Source of the DNA: Leptotrichia hongkongensis
Lineage (GTDB): Bacteria > Fusobacteriota > Fusobacteriia > Fusobacteriales > Leptotrichiaceae
Length of the DNA stretch: 64,000 nt
Direction: 5' to 3'
Assembly (NCBI RefSeq): GCF_041538065.1
Contig: NZ_JBGORW010000010.1
Coordinates: 1-64,000, forward strand
Shown: positions 42,947 to 51,892 of the stretch, piece after piece
Position numbering within the stretch: position 1 is the first letter of the stretch
Layout of the letters: each line of letters starts with the position of its first letter
Notes under the pieces: generated by a model
Told to the model about the DNA's origin: nothing
Seen by the model: the letters and a program-made list of their open reading frames with translations, nothing else
The model's database searches: none
Made by a program: the position numbers and the translations under genes

Positions 42947-43765
42947 TTAAAATTCAAAAAACTCCTCAATCGTAGTTTTCAATCCATGCTCCACATTTGA
43001 TGTCGAAATAAATTTAGCTATTTCCTTAATTTCAGGAATTGCATTTTCTACAGCCACAGGCATTCCCACGTACTCCAGCAATGGCTTATCATTCCCGCTA
43101 TCACCAACCGCAATCATTTCTTCTGGCTTTATATTTTCAATTTCTCCCAATTTTTTTAATGTTTTTCCTTTATCCACATTTTTGTTGGCAATTTCTAGGA
43201 AGATTGGTTTTGAAATGGCGATAAAATAATCGTTTCCGTGAACTTTATTCATGTGTTCTTCAGCTATTAATACTTCTTCTGGCTTTCCAATAATCATACA
43301 TTTTGTAGTTTTATCAATTCCTTTTTTCTCCAAGTCTTCAAGTGTATCGAATTTTTGAAATTTCATCTTGCATTGATCGGCTTCATACATTACTCCATCT
43401 GTTGCTTCAGTTCCATAAATCGTATCTCCAACGTATAAAATCATTGGAACATTTATCTCCTTTGAAACTTTATAAACGTTTTCAATATCCTTTTTTCCAA
43501 GCCCTTCGTGAAAAATTACCTCATTTGTCTTCATATCAATTAATTCTCCACCGTTAAATGCTAGCACATATCCTTCGTATTTATCCATTTGAAGTTCTTT
43601 TGCATAATCGAGCATAGCATAACTAGGTCTACCACTCGCAAGCACAAATTTAACTCCTTTTTCCTTCTGAACTTTAATAATCGCCTCAACGTTTTCCTTT
43701 GTTATATTATGTTCCTCATCCAGCAATGTTCCATCCATATCAGTCGCAATTAATTTGTAATTCAT
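42947..43765 (-). CDS. Cof-type HAD-IIB sugar-phosphate phosphatase
   Basis: A 272-residue phosphatase of the YidA/Cof class. Motif I is IATDMDGTLLDEEHNIT with the two catalytic Asp, motif II is FVLASGRPSYAML, the Lys of motif III is in KGKTLKKLGE, and motif IV is AVGDSGNDKPLLEYVG. The C2 cap lies between motifs II and III. Such enzymes act on sugar phosphates, FMN or related compounds; this substrate is unknown. Confidence 0.88.
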   Translation of the reverse strand: MNYKLIATDMDGTLLDEEHNITKENVEAIIKVQKEKGVKFVLASGRPSYAMLDYAKELQMDKYEGYVLAFNGGELIDMKTNEVIFHEGLGKKDIENVYKVSKEINVPMILYVGDTIYGTEATDGVMYEADQCKMKFQKFDTLEDLEKKGIDKTTKCMIIGKPEEVLIAEEHMNKVHGNDYFIAISKPIFLEIANKNVDKGKTLKKLGEIENIKPEEMIAVGDSGNDKPLLEYVGMPVAVENAIPEIKEIAKFISTSNVEHGLKTTIEEFFEF

Positions 43766-43787
43766 AAAATCCTCTCACTTTCACTAT

Positions 43788-44813
43788 TTATAATAATTTT
43801 TCTAATTCATTCAAATCTTTTTCTGTAGTTGCCCAGCTTGTTGCCAGTCTTATCACTGTGTGTTTTTCATCATATTTTTCCCAGAATGAAAAACTTACTT
43901 TTTTTGCCAATTCTTCCATTTTTATATTTTCAATTATGATAAATTGCTGATTTGTAGGTGATTCAAGATAAAATCTGTAATTTTTTTTATGTAGAATATT
44001 TTTTAATTTTTCAGATAAATTTACAGTATATTTTCCAATCCTTTTGTACAAATCATTTGAAAATAATGTGTCAAACTGTACTCCAAGCAGTCTTCCCTTA
44101 GCAAGTAATGCCCCATGTTGCTTTATTCTTGTTACAAAATTCTTTGGTGTATTATTTTTGGTAAAAATAACTGCTTCTCCAAGTAATGCTCCAGCTTTTG
44201 TCCCTCCAAAATAAAAAACATCACAAAGTCGTGCAATATCTGGAAGTGTAACATCCATATCCTTTGCCATAAGCCCGTATGCCAGCCTTGCTCCATCCAA
44301 GAATAACGGAATCTTATATTTTTTACAAATTTCTGAAATTTCTGTTAATTCGTTTTTGGTATACAAAGTTCCATATTCTGTTGGATGTGAAATATAAACC
44401 ATTCCAGGAAAAACCATATGTTCGTGATTTTTATCTGCATAAAATGTCTGTAAATATCCCTTCACTTCATTAACATTGATTTTTCCATTGTGATGTGGCA
44501 AAGTCAAAACTTTATGCCCAGTTAATTCAATCGCTCCAGCTTCATGCACGCTAATATGCCCCGTTTCAGCTGCAATCACCCCTTCATAAGACTGCAGCAT
44601 CGAATTTATCACAACTGCGTTAGTCTGTGTTCCACCGATTAAGAAATAAACATCTGCATTTTCCACTTCACAAGCTTTCCTAATTTTTGCTTTTGCACTT
44701 TCACAATATTTATCAGCCCCGTATCCAGACAAATTCTCAAAATTAGTCTTAACAATCGCATCCAAAATCTCTTGACAGGCCCCTTGCGTATAATCATTTG
44801 CAAAATGTAACAT
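43788..44813 (-). CDS. ltaE: Low-specificity L-threonine aldolase
   Basis: A PLP enzyme of about 341 residues that splits threonine to glycine and acetaldehyde. It opens with FANDYTQGACQEIL. The PLP lysine is in FYFGGTKAGALLGEA, preceded by the family's FLDGARLAYGL. ATG 44813 is preferred: it has AAAGGG upstream and matches the usual N-terminus, whereas a frame from 44882 adds 23 unlikely residues. It stands between the HAD gene and the start of the secreted-protein cluster. Confidence 0.9.
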   Translation of the reverse strand: MLHFANDYTQGACQEILDAIVKTNFENLSGYGADKYCESAKAKIRKACEVENADVYFLIGGTQTNAVVINSMLQSYEGVIAAETGHISVHEAGAIELTGHKVLTLPHHNGKINVNEVKGYLQTFYADKNHEHMVFPGMVYISHPTEYGTLYTKNELTEISEICKKYKIPLFLDGARLAYGLMAKDMDVTLPDIARLCDVFYFGGTKAGALLGEAVIFTKNNTPKNFVTRIKQHGALLAKGRLLGVQFDTLFSNDLYKRIGKYTVNLSEKLKNILHKKNYRFYLESPTNQQFIIIENIKMEELAKKVSFSFWEKYDEKHTVIRLATSWATTEKDLNELEKLL

Positions 44814-44936
44814 AAATTTTCCCTTTCTACAAATCTGTTGCTTTATATTAATATTATACAGGAAATAAAGAGAAAAGTCCAATTTATAAATTTTTTATAT
44901 CTTTATTTCTTTAAATATAATTTAATATTCTAAGTC

Positions 44937-44950
44937 AAAAAAAAAAAAAA
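44937..44950. repeat. A14 homopolymer upstream of the secreted-protein cluster
   Basis: Fourteen consecutive A lie about 30 nt upstream of a predicted -10 box. Such tracts slip in replication and could vary promoter spacing. No variation can be seen from one sequence. Confidence 0.5.
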
Positions 44951-44978
44951 GGATAGTCATCGTTTTAATATGGTATAG

Positions 44979-44984
44979 TATAAT
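44979..44984 (+). promoter_or_regulatory. Probable -10 box upstream of YwqK-like gene
   Basis: TATAAT, with an overlapping extended form TGGTATAGT just upstream (44971-44979). No clear -35. Confidence 0.4.
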
Positions 44985-45018
44985 TAATTTCGCAACATAG
45001 AAAAGGAGTGATATCAAA

Positions 45019-45054
45019 ATGATAAATTTTAGGTTAAGACTAGTTAATTTTTAA
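45019..45054 (+). CDS. Possible 11-residue leader peptide
   Basis: AAAAGGAGTG lies 10 nt before an ATG that opens MINFRLRLVNF and then stops. The spacing and strength of the site suggest translation. It precedes the YwqK-like gene by 67 nt in the same direction. It could be a leader peptide or chance; no attenuator hairpin is obvious. Confidence 0.3.
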   Translation: MINFRLRLVNF

Positions 45055-45121
45055 TACTCTATAAAAAAATTAAGAAATAAACAGGATATTTGCAAATATA
45101 TGAAAAATAAAGGAGTAATTT

Positions 45122-46252
45122 ATGAAGAAAATAAGCAGACTGCTTATCAAATTATTAGTATTAACTATGCTTTTATTCACAAGTACAATTTCTTTTGGAA
45201 TAAAATTAGACACAATAAAAGGACTTTCAAGATTGAGCAACTATAAGGAACTCAAAGATATTGAAACAAGTAGGATAAGTAACTTTGAATTGAGAAATAG
45301 AAGACCATACATGCCTATAAAAAATTTTACTGGAGTTGGAGTTGTTTATCTTCAAGGAAGAGTTATTGGACTTTATACAATGAAAAATGGACTTTCTGAT
45401 GGAAAAATTTATATTTTTTATGACAATGGACAATTAAGAGTACAGGAAAATTGGAAAAATGGAAAAAGAGAAGGAGAAGCCGTATCTTATTATGATAATG
45501 GACAGCTAGAAACAACAACAACTTACAAAAATGGAAAAGTTAATCTTTATAAAAAATATAGCAATGACGGAAGTTTTTTATTTACATATACTCAAACATC
45601 TGGAAATCAAGGAATAATGACAACTCATACTAGAGATGGAAATATAGAAGTTATCGAAAAAAGTCAAGCAAGATATGAAGAAGTAGATAAAGACCGAGTT
45701 TTGATTTGGAACACTGTATTTACTAAAAATGGTGAATTTCAAATTTATAATAATAAAGGACGGCTTATAAAAGAAGGAGTTTATAAAGATAATATTGTTT
45801 CAAGTTCAACAAAGGTTGATAAATTTTTAGGATTTATTGCACAAGATACCACTTATAAAGTTGATGTTGAAGATAGAGATTATTATTTTCAAATGCTAAA
45901 GGACTTGAATGTCAAAGGTATAACCGAAGAATCTTACAGGGAAAGTGTTGATTACTTTGGAAAGAAAAAATATTGTGCTACAATTGGAACTTTGTTTCTT
46001 CAATATTACATCTTCGAAGGACAGCCATTGGAAAATACAATAGGTTTATATCTATTAAAAGTTTCTAAAGATGCTAAAAAAATATCAAAAAAATACACTG
46101 AGTTAAACAATGCAGATTTTATAGTAAAATATTTTCAAACAAATTGTAAAATTCCATCTGAAAGTAAGTTAGAATTTGTAGAAAAACAAAATAAAAATCC
46201 TAAGGAAACAAGGAACTTTTTAAAAAATCCTGTTATTACACAAAAAAATTAA
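45122..46252 (+). CDS. Secreted YwqK/MORN-2 repeat protein
   Basis: A 376-residue exported protein with a signal peptide of about 28 residues. Residues 70-150 carry MORN-2/YwqK repeats of the form DGKIYIFYDNGQLRVQENWK, NGKREGEAVSYYDNGQLETT and YKNGKVNLYKKYSNDGS. Such repeats occur in immunity-like and surface proteins across Fusobacteriota, often annotated as YwqK-family antitoxin, a label that is not evidence of toxin neutralisation here. The C-terminal 150 residues are unlike anything I recognise. It heads the 12-gene cluster. Confidence 0.7.
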   Translation: MKKISRLLIKLLVLTMLLFTSTISFGIKLDTIKGLSRLSNYKELKDIETSRISNFELRNRRPYMPIKNFTGVGVVYLQGRVIGLYTMKNGLSDGKIYIFYDNGQLRVQENWKNGKREGEAVSYYDNGQLETTTTYKNGKVNLYKKYSNDGSFLFTYTQTSGNQGIMTTHTRDGNIEVIEKSQARYEEVDKDRVLIWNTVFTKNGEFQIYNNKGRLIKEGVYKDNIVSSSTKVDKFLGFIAQDTTYKVDVEDRDYYFQMLKDLNVKGITEESYRESVDYFGKKKYCATIGTLFLQYYIFEGQPLENTIGLYLLKVSKDAKKISKKYTELNNADFIVKYFQTNCKIPSESKLEFVEKQNKNPKETRNFLKNPVITQKN

Positions 46253-46288
46253 TAATAATATAAATAAAAAAATAAAGGAGACCTAATT

Positions 46289-46849
46289 ATGAAAAAAATT
46301 ATCTTAATGTTAATGCTTGTTTTAGCAAGTTTCGCTTTTGCCACAATAACAGAGCAAGACACTGACAACTTTTTTTCTCCTAAAACACAGGTTTATATTT
46401 CAAATCAGAAAGACTGGTTCTTTGGACAATATCCAGATGATTTCGAGGGAGAAAATACTAAATGGGAAAAACATAATTATTTTATCTATGTTCTTCCAGT
46501 TGGGAAAAAATATAAAATTGCCTATACTCCTTTTGAAGAAGTTACTTCTTATGATAAAGAAGGGTATCCTACATTAACTTATACAACAACAACAGGATAT
46601 GTTGTAAAAAGTAGAAAAAATGAGAAAATACCCGCAGCATCTTCATACAATTATAATATTATGTTTATAGGTATGCGTACTGGTACAGAAATAAAAAATG
46701 GAAAAAAATATGAAAGAGATAATTATCAAATTCTTTCAGAAAGTGAATTAAATGCTTTATTAAAATCTAAAAATGCCAAAAGACTTGATCCTGCTACAGA
46801 AAAGAATACGAAAGCCTGGCTAGATTGGATATTGCATAATACTAATTAA
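46289..46849 (+). CDS. Secreted protein of unknown function, paralogue A
   Basis: An exported 186-residue protein with signal peptide MKKIILMLMLVLASFAFA. It is closely similar to the product at 51286 over its full length; both share YISNQKDWF, GTEIKNGKKYERD, LSESELN and LKSKNAKRLD. The mature part is rich in aromatic residues and Lys and probably mostly beta. Function unknown. It follows the YwqK-like gene by 37 nt. Confidence 0.75.
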   Translation: MKKIILMLMLVLASFAFATITEQDTDNFFSPKTQVYISNQKDWFFGQYPDDFEGENTKWEKHNYFIYVLPVGKKYKIAYTPFEEVTSYDKEGYPTLTYTTTTGYVVKSRKNEKIPAASSYNYNIMFIGMRTGTEIKNGKKYERDNYQILSESELNALLKSKNAKRLDPATEKNTKAWLDWILHNTN

Positions 46850-46896
46850 ATTATTCTATAACAAAAAATTATAATAAAAGAAAGAAGGAAAAATTT

Positions 46897-47184
46897 ATGA
46901 AAAAAACTATATTATTATTTATGCTGGCAACATCTCTATTTGCTTTTTCAGCAAACAAAACTTCTAAAAAGAACAGAAGAATTAAAAAAGCAAGAACCAC
47001 ATCAACATCTAAAAAAAGCGGAAAAAAGAAAGATGCAATGAATATGGAAAGATTTAGCTTTCACGATTTAGCAAACTATCCCAACCGCCCTGCACCTACC
47101 AATTATAAAAAAGTTCGAGAAGAATATTTTAGAAAAAATCCTGATAAAATTCCTCCAAGTATGAGAGATCAGTATGCGAAATAA
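46897..47184 (+). CDS. Small secreted Lys/Arg-rich protein
   Basis: A 95-residue product with signal peptide MKKTILLFMLATSLFAFSAN. The mature protein starts with an extremely basic, Ser/Thr-rich stretch (KTSKKNRRIKKARTTSTSKK) followed by a short tail with FHDLANYPNRPAPTNYKKVR. The basic region could bind nucleic acid, LPS or peptidoglycan. No family recognised. Confidence 0.65.
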   Translation: MKKTILLFMLATSLFAFSANKTSKKNRRIKKARTTSTSKKSGKKKDAMNMERFSFHDLANYPNRPAPTNYKKVREEYFRKNPDKIPPSMRDQYAK

Positions 47185-47221
47185 GATAAAACAAAATATT
47201 TAAAGAAAGGAAGAAAAGTCA

Positions 47222-47920
47222 ATGTCACAAATTATTCAAATTTTTAACGATTCTTCATCATTAACATTGAAACTCATATTTTTGGCTTCTATTATACTGC
47301 ATATTCTCATTATAGTCCTATCTATAAGACGTAAGCCTCTCGAAGGAGTAACAAAAGGAAAAGTATGGATTACATATCTTTTATCATACTGGCTATTAGG
47401 ATTGGTGGCAGGAACAATTGCAGGAGCTGCTTTATTCCTTATACTAAAAGGTATATTTTACATTCTTAGCCTGTTTAATTATAGTCATCCAACTGAAATT
47501 ACGATTTCTAGAATTGCAACAGCTGTACAATTTATAACTGGAGCAATTACTTTTGCTGTATTGAACAAAAAATATCTAACTTCCAAAGATAATATTGCCA
47601 GAGAAGAAAATACTACTACAAAGCAATACATCTTACTAATTTTAAAACTAATCGGAATAGGGATACTTGTATTATTTGCAATACCGTTAATTGCTCTATT
47701 TATAGCAGGTTATTTAGTATTTAAAGTGCTGGGAATCGGAAACTTCATTGGAAATGTTGCAGTAAACAGAGTTAGAGAAGTACACGATGATATCGATATC
47801 CATACTTACGAAAGACAGCGATATAGCGGAAATGTTCAGCCACATGAACGAATTATTTCAGATTCAGAAGCAGAAGAAATTAAGGAAAGAATTAAAAAAA
47901 GAAATCAAATTTTTAAATAA
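47222..47920 (+). CDS. Membrane protein of unknown function
   Basis: A 232-residue protein with four to five hydrophobic segments (about 15-35, 48-82, 90-112, 133-165) and a charged cytoplasmic C-terminus of about 60 residues (DDIDIHTYERQRYSGN to KKRNQIFK). No signal peptide and no domain I recognise. The next gene starts 17 nt after it. Confidence 0.65.
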   Translation: MSQIIQIFNDSSSLTLKLIFLASIILHILIIVLSIRRKPLEGVTKGKVWITYLLSYWLLGLVAGTIAGAALFLILKGIFYILSLFNYSHPTEITISRIATAVQFITGAITFAVLNKKYLTSKDNIAREENTTTKQYILLILKLIGIGILVLFAIPLIALFIAGYLVFKVLGIGNFIGNVAVNRVREVHDDIDIHTYERQRYSGNVQPHERIISDSEAEEIKERIKKRNQIFK

Positions 47921-47937
47921 AAAAGGAAGTGAAAACA

Positions 47938-48396
47938 ATGAAAAAATTATTATTAGCAGGACTGTTAATTGGAAGTTTTGCATTCGGACAACAAATTACT
48001 GTGAAAAAAGGGAGCTACTGTACTGGATTTTCTAGTATAGGTGGAGATTTTGGAAATGCCACAGGAGAACATTTTAGATTTTACGATACTTGTAATATCA
48101 ATGGAACAGAGTATAAAGATGTTGCTTTAGGGTACACTTGGGGAAAAAATGATACTGTAGATTCAAATAAATTTTTAAATAAAAAATTGAAATCTAATCA
48201 CAAAACATACATACATCCAGGCATAAAGCTGGATTTTGAAAAAAATCTTCAAATAGACTTAAGAGGCTGGGGATTCCCAAAAACATCTGATTATCTATTT
48301 GAAAATATTGGACATAAGAGTAGAACTGTAAAAAATTATTTTGGGTTTGAAATGATAGAATATAAAAAACTTCCGTTTACTGATGAAATAAAATAA
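47938..48396 (+). CDS. Small secreted protein of unknown function
   Basis: A 152-residue exported protein with signal peptide MKKLLLAGLLIGSFAFG. Two cysteines in the mature part (YCTGF and TCNIN) may form a disulphide. ATG 47938 is chosen because AAAAGGAAG lies upstream; a GTG at 47929 overlaps that site. It sits between two membrane-protein genes of the cluster. Confidence 0.65.
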   Translation: MKKLLLAGLLIGSFAFGQQITVKKGSYCTGFSSIGGDFGNATGEHFRFYDTCNINGTEYKDVALGYTWGKNDTVDSNKFLNKKLKSNHKTYIHPGIKLDFEKNLQIDLRGWGFPKTSDYLFENIGHKSRTVKNYFGFEMIEYKKLPFTDEIK

Positions 48397-48438
48397 GGAT
48401 ATATTTATAGCAAAAAATTTGAAGAAAGGAAATAAAAT

Positions 48439-49059
48439 ATGAATAAGCAAGCTGTCAGAATTACACAATTTGTAATAAATTCTATTCTAACTTTTGTATC
48501 ATTTACCAGTGCAATTTTAGTATTTCTTCTTTTAATCCCTCTTGCAATAACAGCTCTTATAAGTTTTTTTGTTCATAACTGGAGCTTCTTTTGGAATTTT
48601 CTGGTTATAGTAGCTATTTTGCTGGGAGTTGCATTTTTCGTAGAGACATTAAGCTTTAAACTTCCAGAAATGTTTGGAAAATTTTTTGAAGAAGAAAAAG
48701 AAGATGAAAAAATATATCAGGAGTATGAAAACTGGTTCAACGAATGGTACCAAAAAGAATACGAAAAATACCAGCAAAAATGGCAAGAACAGCAGAATCA
48801 GCAAGGGTACAGCACTCATTATTCAGCCGAAGATATAATTGAAAAATTTGAAGAGAATCTGAAAGTTCTTGGGCTTGATTCAAGTGGCGAACTAACTCTT
48901 CAAACTATAAAAAAGGCACACAGAGTAAAGGCAAAAGAATTTCATCCAGACAAAAACCCTGGAAAAGACACCACTGCCGATATGCAACGTGTAAATGCGG
49001 CAAAAGAATACTTGGATGCCAATCTGGAATACTATCTATCTAAAATATCTAAAAACTAA
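48439..49059 (+). CDS. Membrane-anchored J-domain protein
   Basis: A 206-residue protein with two N-terminal membrane helices (about 10-36 and 44-68), a charged Glu/Gln-rich linker (about 80-125) and a C-terminal J domain (about 130-200) with the essential HPD in KAKEFHPDKNPGKD. J domains stimulate Hsp70 ATPase. A J domain tethered to the inner membrane suggests recruitment of DnaK to an envelope or export process. There is no Gly/Phe region or zinc domain, so this is not DnaJ itself. Confidence 0.85.
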   Translation: MNKQAVRITQFVINSILTFVSFTSAILVFLLLIPLAITALISFFVHNWSFFWNFLVIVAILLGVAFFVETLSFKLPEMFGKFFEEEKEDEKIYQEYENWFNEWYQKEYEKYQQKWQEQQNQQGYSTHYSAEDIIEKFEENLKVLGLDSSGELTLQTIKKAHRVKAKEFHPDKNPGKDTTADMQRVNAAKEYLDANLEYYLSKISKN

Positions 49060-49140
49060 AAAAGCAAAATTTTAAAAGTTAAAATTTTTGTAAAATACAT
49101 GATAATACTTAGAAAATAATTATCAAAAGGAGGAAAAATA

Positions 49141-49626
49141 ATGAAATGTTTTTATCATCATGATAAAGATGCCCATGTTATATGTAAAAACTGTAACAAG
49201 GCGATCTGTACCGACTGTACAGTAGATATAAGAGGAGAAATGTACTGTCCTGACTGCTTTAGTAATTTAATTGCCTATCAGGAAAAATATTTATCAAAAT
49301 TAAAAATGGTTTACATTGTAGGTGGAATCATAGCAGCTGTCGTATTTTTCTCATTTGTTGGGAAGAATTTTGAAGGGGCATTGCTTCTGGCTATATGGTT
49401 TGGAAGTGCTCCAATAGGCTTATTTGCTTCAAAAAATGCACCAAGTCCATACGTACCAGTCTCTATGGAAGGATTAGGAAAACTATTGCTAATGAAATTA
49501 GGAATAGCCCTTATTTTTGGACCAATTTTTGCAATAATTTCAATCTTTAATTATTTAAATACATCAAAGACTGTTCAAGAAAATAAGGCTTTACTTGAAC
49601 AAATAATGAGTCATCAAGCAAGATAA
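49141..49626 (+). CDS. B-box-like zinc finger membrane protein
   Basis: A 161-residue protein. The N-terminal 40 residues form a B-box-type zinc motif (CFYHHDKDAHVICKNCNK, CTDC, CPDC) with about seven Cys/His ligands. Three hydrophobic segments follow (about 57-75, 80-98 and 118-140). Similar small proteins are widespread in bacteria without known function. It follows the J-domain gene by about 80 nt. Confidence 0.75.
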   Translation: MKCFYHHDKDAHVICKNCNKAICTDCTVDIRGEMYCPDCFSNLIAYQEKYLSKLKMVYIVGGIIAAVVFFSFVGKNFEGALLLAIWFGSAPIGLFASKNAPSPYVPVSMEGLGKLLLMKLGIALIFGPIFAIISIFNYLNTSKTVQENKALLEQIMSHQAR

Positions 49627-49731
49627 TCACGAAAATTTAGTTTTTATAGTATTCTATATTATCGTGTATTTCATAAAAATTTTAACTTTTAATATTTTTA
49701 TGTAAAAAAATCAACAATGAAGGAGATTAAT

Positions 49732-50205
49732 ATGAAATCTAACGAATACAGTTACATAAAACTATGTTATTTAGTAAAATATATCTTTATTGCTATTTTT
49801 GTCATAAGGGCATTAATTCTGAGTATGTTTTTTGGAAAAGCAATGAATGAACTGATGATAATGGTTGGTATTTATTCTGTTATTATTTTTTTCATTTTTA
49901 AAGGATGGTTTGAAATTGAAGGTTTAATAATAATGAGAGAGTTGAAAAGAAGAACAGATAAATTGCCCGTTCCAAAGGAAAATATCTTTAACTGGAATAA
50001 CAAAGGCGAAGTTGGAATATTTTTTACCGATCCTGAAAAAGGGACATTTTGGTTTTGCAGCAACCAGACAGACTACAACTTATACGTTTATCCAATAATC
50101 GAATTTAATATATATGAAAATAATACTACAATTTTTTTTGAAAAAATAGCAGGCGATTGCGATTTACAAAAATTTAAAGTTTTTAAACCAGTACAAACAT
50201 ATTAA
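49732..50205 (+). CDS. Small membrane protein of unknown function
   Basis: A 157-residue protein with two N-terminal membrane helices (about 10-30 and 42-62) and a soluble C-terminal domain of about 95 residues. ATG 49732 follows AGGAGA by 5 nt; an ATG at 49717 is upstream of that site and less likely. No family recognised. Confidence 0.6.
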   Translation: MKSNEYSYIKLCYLVKYIFIAIFVIRALILSMFFGKAMNELMIMVGIYSVIIFFIFKGWFEIEGLIIMRELKRRTDKLPVPKENIFNWNNKGEVGIFFTDPEKGTFWFCSNQTDYNLYVYPIIEFNIYENNTTIFFEKIAGDCDLQKFKVFKPVQTY

Positions 50206-50283
50206 AAAAAATAAATTTATAAAATTAAAAAAATAGAGGAAATACAAAAAATCTATAAATAACGGAAAGGAATAATTTAAAAT

Positions 50284-50865
50284 ATGAAAAAAATTGTAAC
50301 TTTATTTATATTACTGGCATTATTTACCGTATCCTGTGGAAAAAAAGTAAAGGTAGATGAGTCGCAATGTCTTAATCCCGATGAATTAAATCAGATGTTA
50401 GGAGAATATTACAGCAGTGCAGGAGGTCCTTCTGGAAATACTGACTCATTTGATGTAAACTATGACAGATTTCTTAAAATACATGCCACTATCGGCTGTG
50501 AAATAAACGCAGGAAATGTAAAGGAAAAATTTGAAGCTTTTGAAGAATCCAGAAAAGAAGAAAAACAAAACTTGATAATAAATGATAAAGCAATATATCC
50601 TCTTTTGGTACTAAAAACCTACAAATTATTACTTACATATAAATCAAGATATGCAACTGGAGACCATCGAGAAGAATATGACCAAATGGTAAAAGAACTA
50701 GAAAATATGAAGCCAGATCAGTTTGAAAAAGAAACTGTCAAGACATACAATGAAATTACAAAACTTATTTCAAAAGAAAATATGCAAGATTTAAAAGGCT
50801 ACTTAATCTATCCATATTCTAATGTAGCACATATATTACAAGGCGATGTTAAATGGACATATTAA
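50284..50865 (+). CDS. Lipoprotein of unknown function
   Basis: A 193-residue lipoprotein with signal MKKIVTLFILLALFTVSC and lipidated Cys18. The mature part is helical and acidic, with a second Cys pair (SQCLN and TIGCEI). A terminator follows at 50914, ending the first half of the cluster. Confidence 0.7.
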   Translation: MKKIVTLFILLALFTVSCGKKVKVDESQCLNPDELNQMLGEYYSSAGGPSGNTDSFDVNYDRFLKIHATIGCEINAGNVKEKFEAFEESRKEEKQNLIINDKAIYPLLVLKTYKLLLTYKSRYATGDHREEYDQMVKELENMKPDQFEKETVKTYNEITKLISKENMQDLKGYLIYPYSNVAHILQGDVKWTY

Positions 50866-50913
50866 AAGTTTTGAATCTAACACAGCAAATAACCTGAAAA
50901 ATTAAACAATAAG

Positions 50914-50936
50914 CTGGGAGAAATCCCAGTTTCTTT
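50914..50936 (+). terminator. Terminator after the first half of the secreted cluster
   Basis: CTGGGA and TCCCAG pair over 6 bp around a GAAA loop, followed by TTTCTTTCT. The hairpin resembles the one at 54681. The rest of the 50866-51285 gap is AT-rich and holds the next promoter; I see no gene. Confidence 0.75.
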
Positions 50937-51098
50937 CTATACTGTATCTTTATGAATATCTTTGATTTCAAGGATTTTAATAAAAATTTATCTTTATAAT
51001 TAATTATTTCAAACCCTTATTTTATCGTATTTAATCACTTTTATTTAATTATAACTTTATATTTATAATAAAATAATAATTAATTTTGATATTTTATG

Positions 51099-51107
51099 TG
51101 ATATAAT
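51099..51107 (+). promoter_or_regulatory. Extended -10 promoter for second half of secreted cluster
   Basis: TGATATAAT matches the extended -10 consensus; it lies about 180 nt before the next ATG. No good -35. Confidence 0.5.
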
Positions 51108-51285
51108 ATAAAAAATTTTATAATTCAAGGAAGAGTTATAAAATAAAGAGTTTTAAGTATAATATAAAAAGGAAATGACCTAATTCCTTGTACTTTATAA
51201 TATAAAATTATTAATTAAATAACAAAAAAACTAAATACTGGTACAAAGTTATTTAAAAAATTTGAAAATAAAGGAGAACTAAATC

Positions 51286-51846
51286 ATGAAAAAACTTATT
51301 TTAATGTTAATGCTTATTTTAGGAACTTTTGCTTTTGCAGAAATAACGGAACAGGAAACTGACAGTTTCTTATTGCCAAAAGCTCAATTTTACATCTCAA
51401 ATCAGAAAGACTGGTTTTTGGGAGAAGATCCAGCTGATTTTGATGGTGAATATACTAAATGGGAAAAGCATCATTATTTCATTAGTGTTCTTCCCATCGG
51501 AAATAAATATAAAATTGCCTATATACCTTTTGAAGAAATAAAATCTTACGACAAAGAAGGCTATCCTATTTTAACTTATACAACAACAAAACAATATGTT
51601 ATAAAAAGCCAGAGAAAAGAAAATATACCTACAACAACTTCATATAATATTAACATTATGTTTGCAGGAATGTTTCCTGGAACAGAAATAAAAAATGGAA
51701 AAAAATATGAGAGAGACCGTTATCAAGTCCTTTCAGAAAGTGAATTAAATACTCTGTTAAAGTCTAAAAATGCGAAAAGACTTGATTCAACTACAGAAAA
51801 GAATACAAAATTATATTTAGACTGGTTATTCCATAACAATAATTAA
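51286..51846 (+). CDS. Secreted protein of unknown function, paralogue B
   Basis: A 186-residue exported protein with signal peptide MKKLILMLMLILGTFAFA, the same length as and close in sequence to the product at 46289. The two share the order and spacing of YISNQKDWF, KIAY, SYDKEGYP, GTEIKNGKKYERD and KNAKRLD, differing mainly in the middle. It is preceded by its own promoter, so the duplicate probably founds a second transcription unit. Confidence 0.75.
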   Translation: MKKLILMLMLILGTFAFAEITEQETDSFLLPKAQFYISNQKDWFLGEDPADFDGEYTKWEKHHYFISVLPIGNKYKIAYIPFEEIKSYDKEGYPILTYTTTKQYVIKSQRKENIPTTTSYNINIMFAGMFPGTEIKNGKKYERDRYQVLSESELNTLLKSKNAKRLDSTTEKNTKLYLDWLFHNNN

Positions 51847-51892
51847 ATTGTTTTTCAATAAAAAATTTTAAAGAAAGGAAATATAAGAAAAT

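Noticed and set aside
45122..46252. Reading the YwqK-like protein as a proven antitoxin
   Set aside because: The label comes from family naming; the protein is secreted and no toxin gene is adjacent.
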